A DNA stretch of 64,000 nucleotides from Massilia norwichensis (GTDB taxonomy: Bacteria > Pseudomonadota > Gammaproteobacteria > Burkholderiales > Burkholderiaceae_D). The DNA lies in the NCBI RefSeq assembly GCF_024753245.1, contig NZ_JANUGX010000008.1, positions 62,001 through 126,000 on the forward strand, read 5' to 3'. The notes under the pieces are model-generated. The model saw only the letters and a list, made by a program, of their open reading frames with translations. It searched no databases and was not told the origin of the DNA. Below, piece by piece: positions 14,001 through 23,035 of the stretch. Position numbers and translations under genes: made by a program. Each line of letters begins with the position of its first letter. Position 1 is the first letter of the stretch.

Positions 14001-15402
14001 GGACTTCTCGAAGATCGAGGCCGGCAAGCTGACCATCGAGAACATCGACTTCGCGCTCGACGAGACCATCGGCCAGGTGGTCACCCTGTTCGAAGAGCAG
14101 GCCGGCGCGCACAGCGTGGGCTTCAAGGTGCACGTCGACCCCGACCTGCCGCGCTTCGTGGTGGGCGACCCGACCCGCCTGCGCCAGATCCTGGTCAACC
14201 TGGTCGGCAACGCCTTCAAGTTCACCCAGGACGGCACCGTCAGCGTGCGCGTCGAGCGCCGCTTGGCAGACCAGCTCGATGCCGAGGGGCGCAACATGAT
14301 CCGCTTCTCGGTCGAGGATACCGGCATCGGCATCGAGCCGGACGCGCTGCCGCGGCTGTTCCAGCAGTTCGAGCAGGCCGACGCCGGCACCACCCGCCGC
14401 TACGGCGGCACCGGCCTGGGCCTGGCGATCTGCCGCCAGCTGGTCGAGTTGATGGGCGGCGCGATCAGCGCCACCAGCACCCCGGGCGAGGGCTCGACCT
14501 TCAGCTTCGTGGTGCCGCTGGCCGACGGCGTGCAGCCGCCGGTGGTCGAGCAGGTGCCGCTCGAGCCGCACACGCACCGCCTGCGCGTGCTGTGCGCCGA
14601 GGACTACCCGACCAACCAGATCATCGTGCGCACCATGCTGGAAGAGCTGGGCCACCACGTCGACGTGGTCGACAACGGCGCGCTGGCGGTGGCCGCCTGC
14701 GCGCGCACCCGCTACGACCTGATCCTGATGGACGGCCGCATGCCGGAGATGGACGGCGCCACCGCGACCCGCCTGATCCGCGCCGGCGGTCCGCTCGAGG
14801 CGCCGGTGCTGGACCAGGGCCTGATGATCGTCGCGCTGACCGCCAACGCCAGCGAGGAAGACCGCTCGCGCTATCTGGCCTGCGGCATGGACGCCTTCCT
14901 CACCAAGCCGATCGACGACGCCCACCTGCATTTCCACCTGAGCCGCGCGATCGAGCGCCAGCTGCAGCGCGGGGTCGAGCTGCAGCCGATGGTGCCGGCG
15001 GAGGTGCGTGCCCAGTCCGCGCCCAGCACCGCCGACCTGGATGCGATGTTCGGCGTGTTCACCGGTCCGCCGGACACGCCGGTGCCGCCGCCGCCGGGAC
15101 GCGGCACGAATTACGGCCGCCGCGCCACCGACCTGAAGGGCCGGATGCGCGCCGCCTTCGTTGCCGACCTGCCGCGCCGCCGTGGCGAACTCGACGCGGC
15201 GATGGATGCCGGCGACCTCGAAACCTGCGGCCGCCTGCTGCACGGCATGCGCGGCAGCGCCGGTTACCTGGGTGAAGCCGAGCTGCATCAGCTGTGCACC
15301 GAACTCGAGCGCGATGCCGACAGCGGCCGCCTCGACCAGGTGAGGGCGCGCCTGCCGCGCCTGATGGGCATGCTGGCCCGTTTCGAAGAAACCGCGGCCT
15401 GA
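11089..15402 (+). CDS. Propeller-type hybrid sensor histidine kinase with REC and Hpt domains
   Basis: A 1437-aa membrane sensor. After a signal/anchor (about residues 14-33), residues 40-690 hold repeated units of the form W-[IV]-G-T-x-x-G-L with LxxD and GTLWVGT motifs, the two-component-regulator propeller blades, followed by a Y_Y_Y domain (to about 808), a transmembrane helix (about 812-832) and a coiled coil. HisKA His923 lies in MSHEMRTP, then the ATPase boxes (GNAFKF, DTGIGI, GTGLGL). A receiver follows with Asp1215 in LMDGRMP, then an Hpt domain with His1385 in [10 protein letters not shown]. This is a full phosphorelay in one protein. The GTG start has no clear ribosome site and abuts a hairpin. 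Ligand unknown, perhaps a glycan as for other propeller kinases. Confidence 0.92.
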   Translation: MDIKHDLKGRSLQRLWVLAVLALACLLGGAALAAPTPTLRFEQLSVDEGLPQESVLAIVQDRDGFMWFGTQSGLSRYDGYRFINFRNVVGDPTSLVNNWVRVLYVDKKGRLWIGTDGGLALYHPESSSFSNFVPDEPAKRGNGNRHLRAIVDDGKDGLWLATGDGLQHFDIASKRFATWHHVAGVDDSLSSDRLSALALAPDGRLWIGTANGLDSLGPDLMRFTHHPSPQGGKFNAIQSLLLDASQRLWIGSVGGLERRTLDLKNKEAAPGAGPLTRFTEAEGMPASDITTLYQDGGRQVWVGTRDRGLYRWLPAADRFEHHPHRITDRYSLGDNQVSALFADRVGTFWVGTWYNGVSRADLGGGGFARIVRGPDLPVTLSDNKVRGIVYDGAGKLWLASSGGLHHFEPATGQEKTYRLVSESAAASEATAGAVALAPDGTLWVGTQAGLVNFDPKSGRMTRRSLMPGDVDANNVRNLLVARDGVLWIATKGGLHSLDPKSGKLTSFQHDPAAGASLADNVVRPMLEDRLGRLWIGTFDGLDLLDRATGRFRHFRHNPNDPTSLSHDEVHHLLEDRHGNLWVGTAVGLNKMVVGSDGTPRFQRYTSRDGLVDDAVAAMLEDQDGKLWVSTSSNIARLDPVSGNWRLYDIADGTLEGAYFDASCLRTPDGTLYFGGLNGMTAFHPRALHDNLIAPRAVITGLRIFGEPVQKRHPGLTTWPVERAAGITLPASDAVFTLEFSALHFAAPQRNRFAYRLAGFDQDWTTADAGKRFATYTNLDPGTYTFQVRAANKDGVWSDAPASFEITVLPPYWKTWWFRGVAALLVLGLGYGIFRIRVGGLRRQKALLEYQVSARTERIEQQNRLLERQTAELREQQRQVRRRTDELARANGALQENEDRLYQAKQRAEDATRQKSEFLANMSHEMRTPLAGVIGMLGFALRDGQLKESTREQILRGQANAQSLLAIINDLLDFSKIEAGKLTIENIDFALDETIGQVVTLFEEQAGAHSVGFKVHVDPDLPRFVVGDPTRLRQILVNLVGNAFKFTQDGTVSVRVERRLADQLDAEGRNMIRFSVEDTGIGIEPDALPRLFQQFEQADAGTTRRYGGTGLGLAICRQLVELMGGAISATSTPGEGSTFSFVVPLADGVQPPVVEQVPLEPHTHRLRVLCAEDYPTNQIIVRTMLEELGHHVDVVDNGALAVAACARTRYDLILMDGRMPEMDGATATRLIRAGGPLEAPVLDQGLMIVALTANASEEDRSRYLACGMDAFLTKPIDDAHLHFHLSRAIERQLQRGVELQPMVPAEVRAQSAPSTADLDAMFGVFTGPPDTPVPPPPGRGTNYGRRATDLKGRMRAAFVADLPRRRGELDAAMDAGDLETCGRLLHGMRGSAGYLGEAELHQLCTELERDADSGRLDQVRARLPRLMGMLARFEETAA

Positions 15403-15425
15403 ATCGTGCGCGCCGGAACCGTCTG

Positions 15426-15431
15426 TATAAT
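15426..15431 (+). promoter_or_regulatory. -10 box for the response regulator gene
   Basis: A consensus TATAAT lies 36 bp before the response regulator start, in the 64-bp gap after the hybrid kinase. The -35 region (around 15403-15408) is weak, so this is a tentative promoter that would allow separate expression of the regulator. Confidence 0.45.
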
Positions 15432-15466
15432 TTGCTTAATAACAATGGTTTGAAGGGCGGAGCGCG

Positions 15467-16150
15467 ATGAAGGTCCTGATAGTCGACGATGACGTGGTGT
15501 CGCGCATGATGCTGATGCACATGGTCGACAGCGCCGGCAGCTACGAAGTGCTGGAAGCCGAGGACGGCGAGGAGGCCTGGCGTCAGCTCGACGCCGGCCT
15601 GCAACCGGCGCTGCTGTTCTGCGACCTGCGCATGCCGCGCCTGTCCGGCATGGAGCTGCTGGCCCGGGTCAAGGCCGACGAGCGCTTCGCCAGCCTGCCT
15701 TTCGTGCTGGTCTCGGCCGCCGACGATGGCGCCACGATGGAGCAGGCGCTGGGCCTGGGCGCCGCCGGCTACATCGTCAAGCCCTTCGACACCGCCAAGG
15801 TGCTGCGTTTCCTGGCCGGCCTGGACGAAGAACCGGCCGCCACCATGCGCCGCCTGAACATCGACATCACCCGCCTGCAGCTCTACCTGGGCGGCCTGCA
15901 GCGCCAGCTGGCGGCCGCCGGCGCCGAACTCGATGGCCAGCTCGCGGCCGGCCAGCTGGACGCCGCGCGCGCCCAGCTGGGGCGCCTGGCGGAAGGCTGC
16001 CGCATGCTCGGCCTGCTCAAGGCCGCCGCGGCGCTGGAGGCCCAGGCGGCCTTGCCGAGCTCCACTGCCGCTGTCGCGCGCGAACTGGCCACGGCCGGCG
16101 TCGCAGTGCAGCGCCAGCTCGACGCGGCGCGGCGCCTGGCGCCGCTGTAG
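15467..16150 (+). CDS. Response regulator with degenerate Hpt-like C-terminal domain
   Basis: A 227-aa protein. The N-terminal receiver has the acidic pocket VDDD (residues 6-9), phospho-acceptor Asp53 in LFCDLRMP, conserved Ser/Ala-Ala and Lys in VKPFD. No DNA-binding or enzymatic output follows. Residues ~130-225 are helical, and the segment RLAEGCRMLGLLKAAAALE lines up by eye with the Hpt site of the upstream kinase ([20 protein letters not shown]), with the His replaced by Glu. It could be a phosphate sink, or a regulator acting by protein contact. The 64-bp spacing and its order suggest it works with the upstream kinase. An ATG at 15467 after GGGCGGAGCG is chosen. Confidence 0.88.
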   Translation: MKVLIVDDDVVSRMMLMHMVDSAGSYEVLEAEDGEEAWRQLDAGLQPALLFCDLRMPRLSGMELLARVKADERFASLPFVLVSAADDGATMEQALGLGAAGYIVKPFDTAKVLRFLAGLDEEPAATMRRLNIDITRLQLYLGGLQRQLAAAGAELDGQLAAGQLDAARAQLGRLAEGCRMLGLLKAAAALEAQAALPSSTAAVARELATAGVAVQRQLDAARRLAPL

Positions 16151-16187
16151 CGCGCGGCACCGCACAGACCGCCTGTAAGGGCTGTGC

Positions 16188-16217
16188 CAATTGCGCGCCA
16201 TCCGGCAATTGTTTTTT
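16188..16217 (+). terminator. Putative terminator after the response regulator
   Basis: A 7-bp stem CAATTGC / GCAATTG (16188-16194 with 16205-16211), a 10-nt loop, then TTTTTTATT. The stem is modest in GC, so termination may be partial. It lies 30 bp before the next kinase gene. Confidence 0.6.
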
Positions 16218-16246
16218 ATTACAATCGGCCCGATGAACGCAACTCC

Positions 16247-18382
16247 ATGGACAGTACGGTGAACGAATCCCTCGGCTTTCTCACAGGCGGCGGCCTGATG
16301 GGGGAGCGCATCGCCGCGCACGACTGGCCGGGCACGGCGCTGGGTCCGATCGCGCAATGGCCGGCGGCCCTGCGCACGACGCTCGGCACGGTCCTGAATT
16401 CCAAGTTCCCGACCTTCATGTGCTGGGGACCGGAACTGATCAGTTTCAACAACGACGCCTACCTGCCGATCCTGGGCAAGAAGACCGCGCTCGGCCTGCC
16501 TTTCCGCGAAGTCTGGCACGAGGCCTGGGACACGGTCGGCCCGATCGCCGAGCGCGCGTTCGCGGGCGAAGCCAGCTATTTCGAAGACCTGCCGGTCACG
16601 ACCGAACGCTTCGGTTATCCGGAGCAGCAGAACTACACCTTCTCCTACAGTCCGGTGCGCGACGAGGACGGCCGCGTCGGCGGCATCCTGTGCACGGTGT
16701 TCGAGACCACCAGCAAGGTGCGGGCGATCGACGAACTGCGGCGCCTGAACCAGAGCCTCACCCACCAGGTCGCGGCGCACGCCGCCGACCGCGATCGCCT
16801 GTGGCGCATCTCGCCGGACGTGATGGCGGCGGCTTCGCTGGCCACCGGGCGCTTCCTGACCGTCAATCCGGCCTTCACCGAGAGCTTCGGCTGGAGCGCG
16901 CAGGAGGCCACCACCCGGCCCTTCATGGAGATGGTGCACCCCGACGACCGCGCCGACGTGGCGCGCCAGCTGCAGATCCTGGCCGAGGGCACGCCGCTGG
17001 TCGGCTACGAGACCCGGGTCCTGCACAAGGATGGCTCCTACCGCTGGATCCAGTGGACCATCTCGCCCGAGGGCGAACTGCTGTACGGCGTGGCGCGCGA
17101 CATCACGGCCGAGAAGCACCAGGCCGACGCCCTGCGCCAGGCCGAGGATGCGCTGCGCCAGTCGCAGAAGATGGAAGCGGTGGGCCAGCTGACCGGCGGC
17201 CTGGCGCACGACTTCAACAACATGCTGGCCGGCGTGGCGGGTCACCTCGAACTCATGAAGCTGCGCCTGCGCATGGGCCAGACCGGGGACCTCCCGACCC
17301 GCATCGACGCCGCCCTCGGCGTGACCCAGCGCGCCGCCGCGCTGACGCACCGCCTGCTGGCCTTCTCGCGGCGCCAGGCGCTCGACCCCAAGCCGACCAG
17401 CGTGAACGCGCTGGTGCTGTCGATGACCGACCTGGTCAAGCGTTCGGCCGGTCCCGCCATCACGCTGCGCACCCAGCTCCAGTCGGCGCTGTGGACCACG
17501 CTGTGCGATCCGAACCAGCTCGAAAGCGCGCTGCTGAATCTGACCAATAACGCGCGCGACGCCATGCCGGAAGGCGGCGCCATCGTGATCGAGACCGAGA
17601 ACGCGGTCATCGCGCCCTTGCAGGCGGGCCGCTACGGCGACCTGAAACCCGGCGAGTATGTGCTGGTAACGGTGCGCGACAGCGGCGCCGGCATGCCGCC
17701 GGACGTGCTGGCGCGCGCCTTCGACCCCTTCTTTACGACCAAGCCGATGGGGCAGGGGACCGGCCTCGGCCTGTCGATGGTCTACGGCTTCGCGCGCCAG
17801 TCGGGCGGCCAGGTGCGCATCGACTCGATACCCGGCCAGGGCACCGAAGTGCGCCTGCTGCTGCCGCGCCTGGTCGCGGACATGCCGGCACCGCCGGCCC
17901 TCGACGGCGAGGCGCCGCTGCCGGCGGCCAGCCGCAAGGGCACGGTGCTGGTGGTCGACGACGAAGCCGACATCCGCACCGTGATGGCGGAGGTGCTGCG
18001 CCTGCAGGGCTATACCGTGATCGAAGCCGCCGACGCGCCGCAGGCCCTGCGCCAGCTGCAGGAGCGCGGCCGCGGCGGCCGCCCGGACATGCTGGTCACC
18101 GACGTCGGCCTGCCGAACGGCATGAACGGCCGCCAGCTGGCCGACCAGGTCCGCATGCTGTGGCCGCAGATCCCGGTGCTGCTGGTGACCGGCTACGCCG
18201 AGAGCACGGTGATGCGCAACGAGACCCTGCCGGCGCAGATGGAACTCTTGACCAAGCCCTTCCCGATGACGGCCCTGGCTGCGAAGGTCGGGGCGATGCT
18301 GGCGGCGGGCGGCGGCGGCGCGCAGGGCGCCGGCCAGGCCCAGGCCGCGGACGGCGGCGCGGCCAATGAGGTGCCCGCCTGA
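16247..18382 (+). CDS. PAS-domain hybrid sensor histidine kinase
   Basis: A 711-aa protein without a signal peptide or obvious membrane segment, so a cytoplasmic sensor. Two PAS-like domains come first: residues ~20-155 (with [20 protein letters not shown]) and ~185-300 (with [14 protein letters not shown] and [11 protein letters not shown]). HisKA-type His321 is in [11 protein letters not shown], the NtrB-like/HWE-neighbour form common in hybrid kinases, then NARDAM, DSGAGM and GTGLGLSM ATPase boxes. The C-terminal receiver has Asp619 in [12 protein letters not shown] and Lys in TKPFP. The start is uncertain: no good ribosome site; ATG 16247 is preferred to the upstream extension because that contains a terminator. 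It overlaps a possible start of the next gene. Confidence 0.9.
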   Translation: MDSTVNESLGFLTGGGLMGERIAAHDWPGTALGPIAQWPAALRTTLGTVLNSKFPTFMCWGPELISFNNDAYLPILGKKTALGLPFREVWHEAWDTVGPIAERAFAGEASYFEDLPVTTERFGYPEQQNYTFSYSPVRDEDGRVGGILCTVFETTSKVRAIDELRRLNQSLTHQVAAHAADRDRLWRISPDVMAAASLATGRFLTVNPAFTESFGWSAQEATTRPFMEMVHPDDRADVARQLQILAEGTPLVGYETRVLHKDGSYRWIQWTISPEGELLYGVARDITAEKHQADALRQAEDALRQSQKMEAVGQLTGGLAHDFNNMLAGVAGHLELMKLRLRMGQTGDLPTRIDAALGVTQRAAALTHRLLAFSRRQALDPKPTSVNALVLSMTDLVKRSAGPAITLRTQLQSALWTTLCDPNQLESALLNLTNNARDAMPEGGAIVIETENAVIAPLQAGRYGDLKPGEYVLVTVRDSGAGMPPDVLARAFDPFFTTKPMGQGTGLGLSMVYGFARQSGGQVRIDSIPGQGTEVRLLLPRLVADMPAPPALDGEAPLPAASRKGTVLVVDDEADIRTVMAEVLRLQGYTVIEAADAPQALRQLQERGRGGRPDMLVTDVGLPNGMNGRQLADQVRMLWPQIPVLLVTGYAESTVMRNETLPAQMELLTKPFPMTALAAKVGAMLAAGGGGAQGAGQAQAADGGAANEVPA

Positions 18383-18426
18383 GCAGCTCGCTGCCCGCTG
18401 CGCGCAGCATCCTGTTCTCCGCGCCG

Positions 18427-18987
18427 ATGGTGCGGGCACTGCTGGCCGGCACCAAGACCCAGACCCGGCGCGCCCTGCGCCAGCCCGCGGGCATCGAGCG
18501 CAATCGCTTCGGCCAGCCCGGCGACCTGCTCTGGGTGCGCGAAACCTTTTTCGCCTACGGCCGCTGGACCACCCGCTACAACCCCACTAAACAGCGCGAC
18601 GAATGGGTGTTCGTCGACATGACCCAGGCCTGTGGCCACACCTGGCGCTATGCGGCGGACGAGGGCCCCGGCGCCGATCCGCAGGCACGGCGCGAAGCCG
18701 ACGCGGCCCCGTGCTGGCACAAGCGTTCCGCGCTGTTCATGCCGCGCGCGGCCAGCCGCATCCTGCTGCGCATCGTCGACGTGCGCATCGAGCGCCTGCA
18801 GGCGATCGGCGCCGCCGATGCGCTGGCCGAGGGCCTTGTGCCGGGGACGGTGGCGGATCCGGTGCTGGCTTATCGTGGCATCTGGGAGGGGATCAATGGG
18901 GCGGGGAGTTGGGATGACGATCCCTTGGTCTGGGTTGTGACGTTTGTGCAAATACCGCTTGCTCTACTTCCAGATCGGAATATATGA
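18427..18987 (+). CDS. ASCH-like / phage-type small protein, start uncertain
   Basis: 186 aa from the first ATG. The N-terminal part MVRALLAGTKTQTRRALRQP, then PGDLLWVRETF, and later RILLRIVDVRIERLQAI, resemble ASCH-fold proteins common in prophages, thought to bind RNA or nucleotides. The family usually begins with ILFSxPMVRAL; here the codons for S-I-L-F-S-A-P lie in frame just upstream of the ATG, but no ATG, GTG or TTG is available before the in-frame stop at 18367. CTG at 18379 or 18391 could serve. The CTG at 18379 overlaps the kinase stop (CTGA). If that start is used the protein is 202 aa. A role cannot be given. Confidence 0.65.
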   Translation: MVRALLAGTKTQTRRALRQPAGIERNRFGQPGDLLWVRETFFAYGRWTTRYNPTKQRDEWVFVDMTQACGHTWRYAADEGPGADPQARREADAAPCWHKRSALFMPRAASRILLRIVDVRIERLQAIGAADALAEGLVPGTVADPVLAYRGIWEGINGAGSWDDDPLVWVVTFVQIPLALLPDRNI

Positions 18988-19001
18988 TTAATATATGTTC
19001 C
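18977..19001. promoter_or_regulatory. AT-rich imperfect palindrome before the ParD-like gene
   Basis: GGAATATATG ... ATATGTTCC is an imperfect 25-bp inverted repeat beginning GGAA and ending TTCC, with TATAT blocks usable as a -10 element. It is 18 bp before the ParD-like start and stands out as AT-rich in GC-rich surroundings. It may be an autoregulatory operator for the ParD-like protein, as in other toxin-antitoxin loci. Confidence 0.5.
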
Positions 19002-19018
19002 ATATACGGAGAATATAG

Positions 19019-19231
19019 ATGGGTATCGTCAACATGGAAGACGAGTTGCACGACCAGATCCGCAAGGCCAGCAGCGTGTCCTGCCGGTCGATCAATGCCC
19101 AGGCGGCATTCTGGGTCCGCATCGGCATGCTGGCCGAGCTGAATCCGACCCTGAGCTTCAACGAGATCATGGCGCGCGAGCTGCGCGCCGCCGGGGTGGT
19201 GACGCCGCATCTGAAGGTGGCCGGCTCATGA
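19019..19231 (+). CDS. ParD-like antitoxin family protein
   Basis: A 70-aa protein: MGIVNMEDELHDQIRKASSV, then SINAQAAFWVRIGMLAELNP, ending in a short tail. The N-terminal strand followed by two helices fits a ribbon-helix-helix DNA-binding fold, and the length and R-S-I-N-x-Q-A-x-x-W pattern match the ParD-like family (PF11903). Such proteins bind operator DNA and sometimes neutralise a partner. GGAG at 19008-19011 supports the ATG. Its stop overlaps the map start by four bases (ATGA), so the two are translationally coupled. No ParE or other known toxin is adjacent, making Map the only candidate partner. Confidence 0.8.
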   Translation: MGIVNMEDELHDQIRKASSVSCRSINAQAAFWVRIGMLAELNPTLSFNEIMARELRAAGVVTPHLKVAGS

Positions 19232-20046
19232 CCAAGCGGCCCGAGGAGATCGTCTTGATGGCCGAGGCGGGCCGGCTGCTGGCCGGCGTGTTCGGCTATC
19301 TGGACCGGCTGCAGCTGATCGGCATGTCGACCATGGAAGTCAACGACCTGGTCGACGCCTACATCGTCGATGCGCTGAAGGCGCGCCCGGCCAGCAAGGG
19401 CCAGTACGGCTATGCCTACGCGCTGAATGCCTCGCGCAACCACGTGGTATGCCACGGCGTGCCGGCGCCGGACGAGATATTGAAGAGCGGGGACATCGTC
19501 AACTTCGACATCACGTTGGAGAAGAACGGCTACATCGCCGATTCCAGCAAGACCTACCTGGTGGGCGAGGTGTCGCCGATGGCCAAGCGCCTGGTGCAGG
19601 TGAGCTACGAAGCCATGTGGAAGGGTATCCGGGCCGTGCGTCCCGGCGCCAGGCTGGGCGACGTCGGGCATGCGATCGAGCGCCATGCGCGCCGGCACGG
19701 CTATTCGGTGGTCAGGGAATACTGTGGGCACGGCATCGGCCGTGAGATGCACGAGGAACCGCAAGTCCTGCACTGGGGTAAGCCGCAGACCGGCTTGATG
19801 CTGCGTGAGGGGATGGTGTTCACCATCGAACCGATGCTGAACCAGGGCCGGCGCGCGGTGCGGACCGAAGACGATGGCTGGACGGTGGTAACGCAGGATG
19901 GGCAATTGTCCGCGCAGTTCGAGCATACCGTGGCGGTGACCCGGCATGGGGTGCGGGTGCTGACTTTGCGGACCGAAGAAGGATTGGTCCCCCCGACAGG
20001 AATCGAAAAACCCGCGCAGTCCCGCAAGAGCCCTAGATTGGGCTGA
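19228..20046 (+). CDS. map: Methionine aminopeptidase, type I, C terminus altered by island insertion
   Basis: A 272-aa enzyme that removes initiator Met from new proteins. All metal ligands are visible: Asp in NFDITLEKNG, Asp in IADSSKTY, His in YCGHGIG, Glu in FTIEPM and Glu in QFEHTVAV; the substrate His in NHVVCHG is also present. It lacks the N-terminal zinc-finger extension. From residue 253 the frame reads LVPPTGIE, which is a translation of the 3' end of a tRNA gene, then runs about 12 codons into the island. In the uninterrupted chromosome it would have ended a few codons into the tRNA (reading PVSNA, then stop). The core enzyme should remain active. It may be a second map copy, given its ParD-like partner. 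Confidence 0.92.
   Translation: MTKRPEEIVLMAEAGRLLAGVFGYLDRLQLIGMSTMEVNDLVDAYIVDALKARPASKGQYGYAYALNASRNHVVCHGVPAPDEILKSGDIVNFDITLEKNGYIADSSKTYLVGEVSPMAKRLVQVSYEAMWKGIRAVRPGARLGDVGHAIERHARRHGYSVVREYCGHGIGREMHEEPQVLHWGKPQTGLMLREGMVFTIEPMLNQGRRAVRTEDDGWTVVTQDGQLSAQFEHTVAVTRHGVRVLTLRTEEGLVPPTGIEKPAQSRKSPRLG
19985..20007. repeat. attL: tRNA-Arg 3'-end remnant
   Basis: This 23-bp block matches 35856-35878 at 22 positions; the only difference is C at 19992 versus T at 35863. It contains the T-loop 3' half and acceptor 3' strand with the CCA complement (TGG). It lies inside the map reading frame. Confidence 0.88.
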
Positions 20047-20266
20047 GCAGTCGTCGGTCAGATACCAACCAAAGTACCAACAATTTCAGCGCCGGGCGAG
20101 AACATTTCGACTAGAGGTTCGGATCGGTCGTTCGAAAGATGGTATCGACAAGCTGCAAATAGCGCCAAGCAAGAGATTGCTCATTGTCAAAGATATTGTT
20201 GTTCTAGATACGTACCATCAATTTTTTGGAACGTGTTATGACAACAAATATTTTAATGGTGGGTGA
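20047..20266. other. Left-end intergenic region of the island
   Basis: This 220-bp stretch between map and vgrG holds the tandem arm-like repeats at 20062-20082 and is AT-rich toward its right end. A possible TTGTCA at 20184-20189 and TAGATA at 20205-20210 could form a weak promoter for vgrG. No open frame of interest is seen. Confidence 0.5.
20062..20082. repeat. Tandem RTACCAACM repeats, left integrase arm-type sites
   Basis: ATACCAACC at 20062-20070 and GTACCAACA at 20074-20082 are spaced 12 bp start to start, exactly as the pair at 35722-35742 beside the integrase gene. Their presence at both ends suggests integrase arm-binding sites. Confidence 0.7.
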
Positions 20267-23017
20267 ATGAACTTCCATGGCTTGGTCGAAGGCTTCGCCG
20301 GATTGACCGAGGCGAATCGCCCCATCCGTGTGCGACTGTCGCAAGGGCAGCAGGTGCTTAGTGACGTCCTGCTGGTCAAACGTGTCACCGGAACTGAAAC
20401 TTTATGCGGAGGGCTGGAATACCGTCTCCTTTGTGTATCGACACGTGCCAATCTCCCCCTCAAGGAATTCATCGCCCTGCCGGTCGAGCTGCAGTTCGTG
20501 ACCGACCGCGGCGATCTGCGCGCGGTATCCGGCATTGTGGCACAGGCAGCGGCCGGTCAGAGCGATGGTGGCCTAGCGACATATGAACTGGTAGTGCGGG
20601 ATGCCCTGGCACTAATGGAACAGCGCAACAATACGCGCGTCTTCCGCAACCTGAATGAGCTGGATATCACCCAAGTCATCCTGGACGAGTGGCGCCAGAA
20701 CAACCCTGTGTTGGCCAAGGCCTTCGACGTCGACTGGTCGTATGTGACCGGCACCTATCCGGCACGGGAATTCACGATGCAGCATAACGAGTCGGACGCC
20801 GACTTTCTGCGCCGCTTGTGGAAGCGGCGCGGCATTGCGTGGTTCATCCGGCCGGGGCAAGCCAGCCAGTCGCAAAGCCAAGACATGCCAGCCCATGCCT
20901 TGGTGCTGTGCGACGACGCGTTCACGCTGCCGCAAAATGCCGCTGGCACCGTTCGCTACCACCGCGATGACGGTACCGAGGCAAGCGACACCATTTTCGC
21001 GTGGAGTCCGGTCCGCACGCTCAAGCCAAGTAATGTCAGTCGCCTGAGCACGGATTACATGCAGGGCCGTCCGATGAGCAATCATACGCCGTCGCGTATC
21101 GACCAAGGGACGATGGGCAACCGGTTCGCATTCAGTCTCGATGACTATCTGATCGACGTCCCGCATGCCGGCGAGGACGAAGAGGATTACCGGAACCTTG
21201 GCGAACTGCGCATGAAGCGTCATGAGTACGAATCTAAGTGCTTTTATGGTGAAGGCAGTGTGCGCACGCTCTGTGTCGGGCAATGGATTGCCTTGAGCGG
21301 CCATCCCGAAATCGACACCCATCCGCCGAAGGAGAGGGAATTCGTCATCACGCGCTTGGAGATCGAGGCGGAAAACAACCTGCCCAAGACCGTTAGCGAC
21401 CGTGTGCAGCGCCTGTTTGCGCTCAACCGATGGGATGACGGACATTCCGCTGGCGCGCTGCGGCAAGCCAGTGAAGAGCGCGGCATGCGCTACACGAATG
21501 GCTTTGCCTGCGTACGTCGTAACATTCCAATTGTGCCCGCGTTCGATCCACGTACCGATTTGCCTCGTCCGCAGCTGCAAAGCGCGATCGTCGTCGGCCC
21601 TACCGGGGAGGAAGTGCATTGTGACGAGTATGGGCGCGTCAAGGTGCGCTTTCCCGGCACCAGAATGGAAGACCATGGTCATGCCCAAGGTGCCGGCGCC
21701 AGCGACAGCGATCGTGACTCTGCCTGGATACGGGTTGCCAGCACGTGGGCCAGCAATCACTGGGGCGCGACGATGCTGCCCCGCGTGGGCGATGAAGTCA
21801 TCGTCGACTTCATCGGGGGAGACCCGGACAAACCGATTATCGTCGCCCGCGTCTATGGCCGCATGGCCCCGCCGCCTACGTTCAGCCACGTTGGCGCACT
21901 GCCCGGCAACAAATACTTGGCCGGCATTAAGAGCAAGGAAGTCGAAGGCACCCGCTACAACCAACTGCGCCTGGACGACACGCCGGGGCAGATCAATGCG
22001 CAACTGTCGTCCCAACACGGCCACAGTGAATTGAATCTTGGGTGGCTTACCCATCCGCGCAACGATGGCAAGGGCGAGGCGCGCGGCGAAGGCGCTGAGC
22101 TGCGCAGCGACCATGCGGTTGCGGTGCGAGGAGCGCAAGGGGTGCTGATTAGTGCCTCCGCACGCCAGAGCGCCAGCGGCAAACTTCTCGATCGCGCTGA
22201 GCTGATCGGCCTGGCGGAAGCCCTGCAGGGCGTTCAGCAGCAACTGGCCGAATTGGCGATAACGCATCATGCGGACGGTACCGATGGCAAGGAACTCACC
22301 CAGCTGATCGACTACCTGAAGCAGTGGGAAGCCGGTAGCAATACCGAAAAGAATGGAGCGGGCGCCGGCGGCCAGCCCGTTGTGGCTCTCTCTGCGCCTG
22401 CAGGCGTTGCAGTGACTAGCCAGGACAACATCGCGATCGGGGCGCAAACGCATGTCGATGTGCTCAGCATCGGCAACACCCAGCTATCGGTCGGCAGGAA
22501 ACTGCTGGCGCGGGTATCCGAAAGCATCAGCCTGTTCGCTCACCGACTCGGCATCAAGCTCATCGCCGCCAGCGGCAAGCTCGAACTGCAGACCCATGGC
22601 GACGACATCGAGGCCACCTCGTCGAAGCGCATTGTGTTGACCGCCGCCGACGAGATCGTGCTACAGGCGCCCAAGGTCCGCATCGTGGCGCAGGGCGCGC
22701 AGGTGGATATCGGCGGTGGCGCCATTACGCAGCAGAGCAGCGGCGAGCACACCATCAAGTCGTCGAAGTTCGCGCACGTCGCGCCGGGTGGGGGCGCTCC
22801 AGCCGCCGTAACGCTGCCGAAGAGCGAGGCGCAGCACGACCAGCAGACGGTACTGCGCTGGGTGGGAACCGACGAGCCCATGAAGAACCAGCGCTATCGC
22901 ATCACCACCGAAGACGGGCGGACGTTCGAGGGACGGACCGATGCGAACGGGTTGACCGAGCGTTTTGCCAGCGCCGTTCCTTTTGGGCGCTACAGCATTG
23001 ATGCACTCGACGACTGA
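20267..23017 (+). CDS. vgrG: Type VI secretion VgrG spike protein with C-terminal extension
   Basis: A 916-aa homologue of the phage gp27/gp5 spike, secreted at the tip of the type VI tube. Residues ~1-420 follow the gp27-like part (NESDADFLRRLWKRRGIAWFI), then the OB-fold gp5-like part with YGRVKVRFPGT, DSAWIRVASTWAS and RVGDEVIVDFIGGDPDKPI (about 455-530). A DUF2345 beta-helix region follows (about 650-830), and the last ~55 residues (KNQRYRITTEDGRTFEGRTD) form a short beta domain, probably a docking module for cargo. It directly precedes a lipase effector. No other type VI structural gene is in the window, so this is an orphan spike serving a system elsewhere. Confidence 0.95.
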   Translation: MNFHGLVEGFAGLTEANRPIRVRLSQGQQVLSDVLLVKRVTGTETLCGGLEYRLLCVSTRANLPLKEFIALPVELQFVTDRGDLRAVSGIVAQAAAGQSDGGLATYELVVRDALALMEQRNNTRVFRNLNELDITQVILDEWRQNNPVLAKAFDVDWSYVTGTYPAREFTMQHNESDADFLRRLWKRRGIAWFIRPGQASQSQSQDMPAHALVLCDDAFTLPQNAAGTVRYHRDDGTEASDTIFAWSPVRTLKPSNVSRLSTDYMQGRPMSNHTPSRIDQGTMGNRFAFSLDDYLIDVPHAGEDEEDYRNLGELRMKRHEYESKCFYGEGSVRTLCVGQWIALSGHPEIDTHPPKEREFVITRLEIEAENNLPKTVSDRVQRLFALNRWDDGHSAGALRQASEERGMRYTNGFACVRRNIPIVPAFDPRTDLPRPQLQSAIVVGPTGEEVHCDEYGRVKVRFPGTRMEDHGHAQGAGASDSDRDSAWIRVASTWASNHWGATMLPRVGDEVIVDFIGGDPDKPIIVARVYGRMAPPPTFSHVGALPGNKYLAGIKSKEVEGTRYNQLRLDDTPGQINAQLSSQHGHSELNLGWLTHPRNDGKGEARGEGAELRSDHAVAVRGAQGVLISASARQSASGKLLDRAELIGLAEALQGVQQQLAELAITHHADGTDGKELTQLIDYLKQWEAGSNTEKNGAGAGGQPVVALSAPAGVAVTSQDNIAIGAQTHVDVLSIGNTQLSVGRKLLARVSESISLFAHRLGIKLIAASGKLELQTHGDDIEATSSKRIVLTAADEIVLQAPKVRIVAQGAQVDIGGGAITQQSSGEHTIKSSKFAHVAPGGGAPAAVTLPKSEAQHDQQTVLRWVGTDEPMKNQRYRITTEDGRTFEGRTDANGLTERFASAVPFGRYSIDALDD

Positions 23018-23035
23018 CTACAGGAGGCGAAACTG

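Noticed and set aside
11122-15288. A 1388-codon open frame on the minus strand across the hybrid kinase
   Set aside because: Long antisense frames are common in GC-rich genes. Its translation is His/Arg/Gln/Val-rich with no domain, while the plus frame shows a full kinase.
15059-18439. An 1126-codon minus-strand open frame over the response regulator and second kinase
   Set aside because: It has biased, low-complexity composition and overlaps two well-supported genes on the plus strand.
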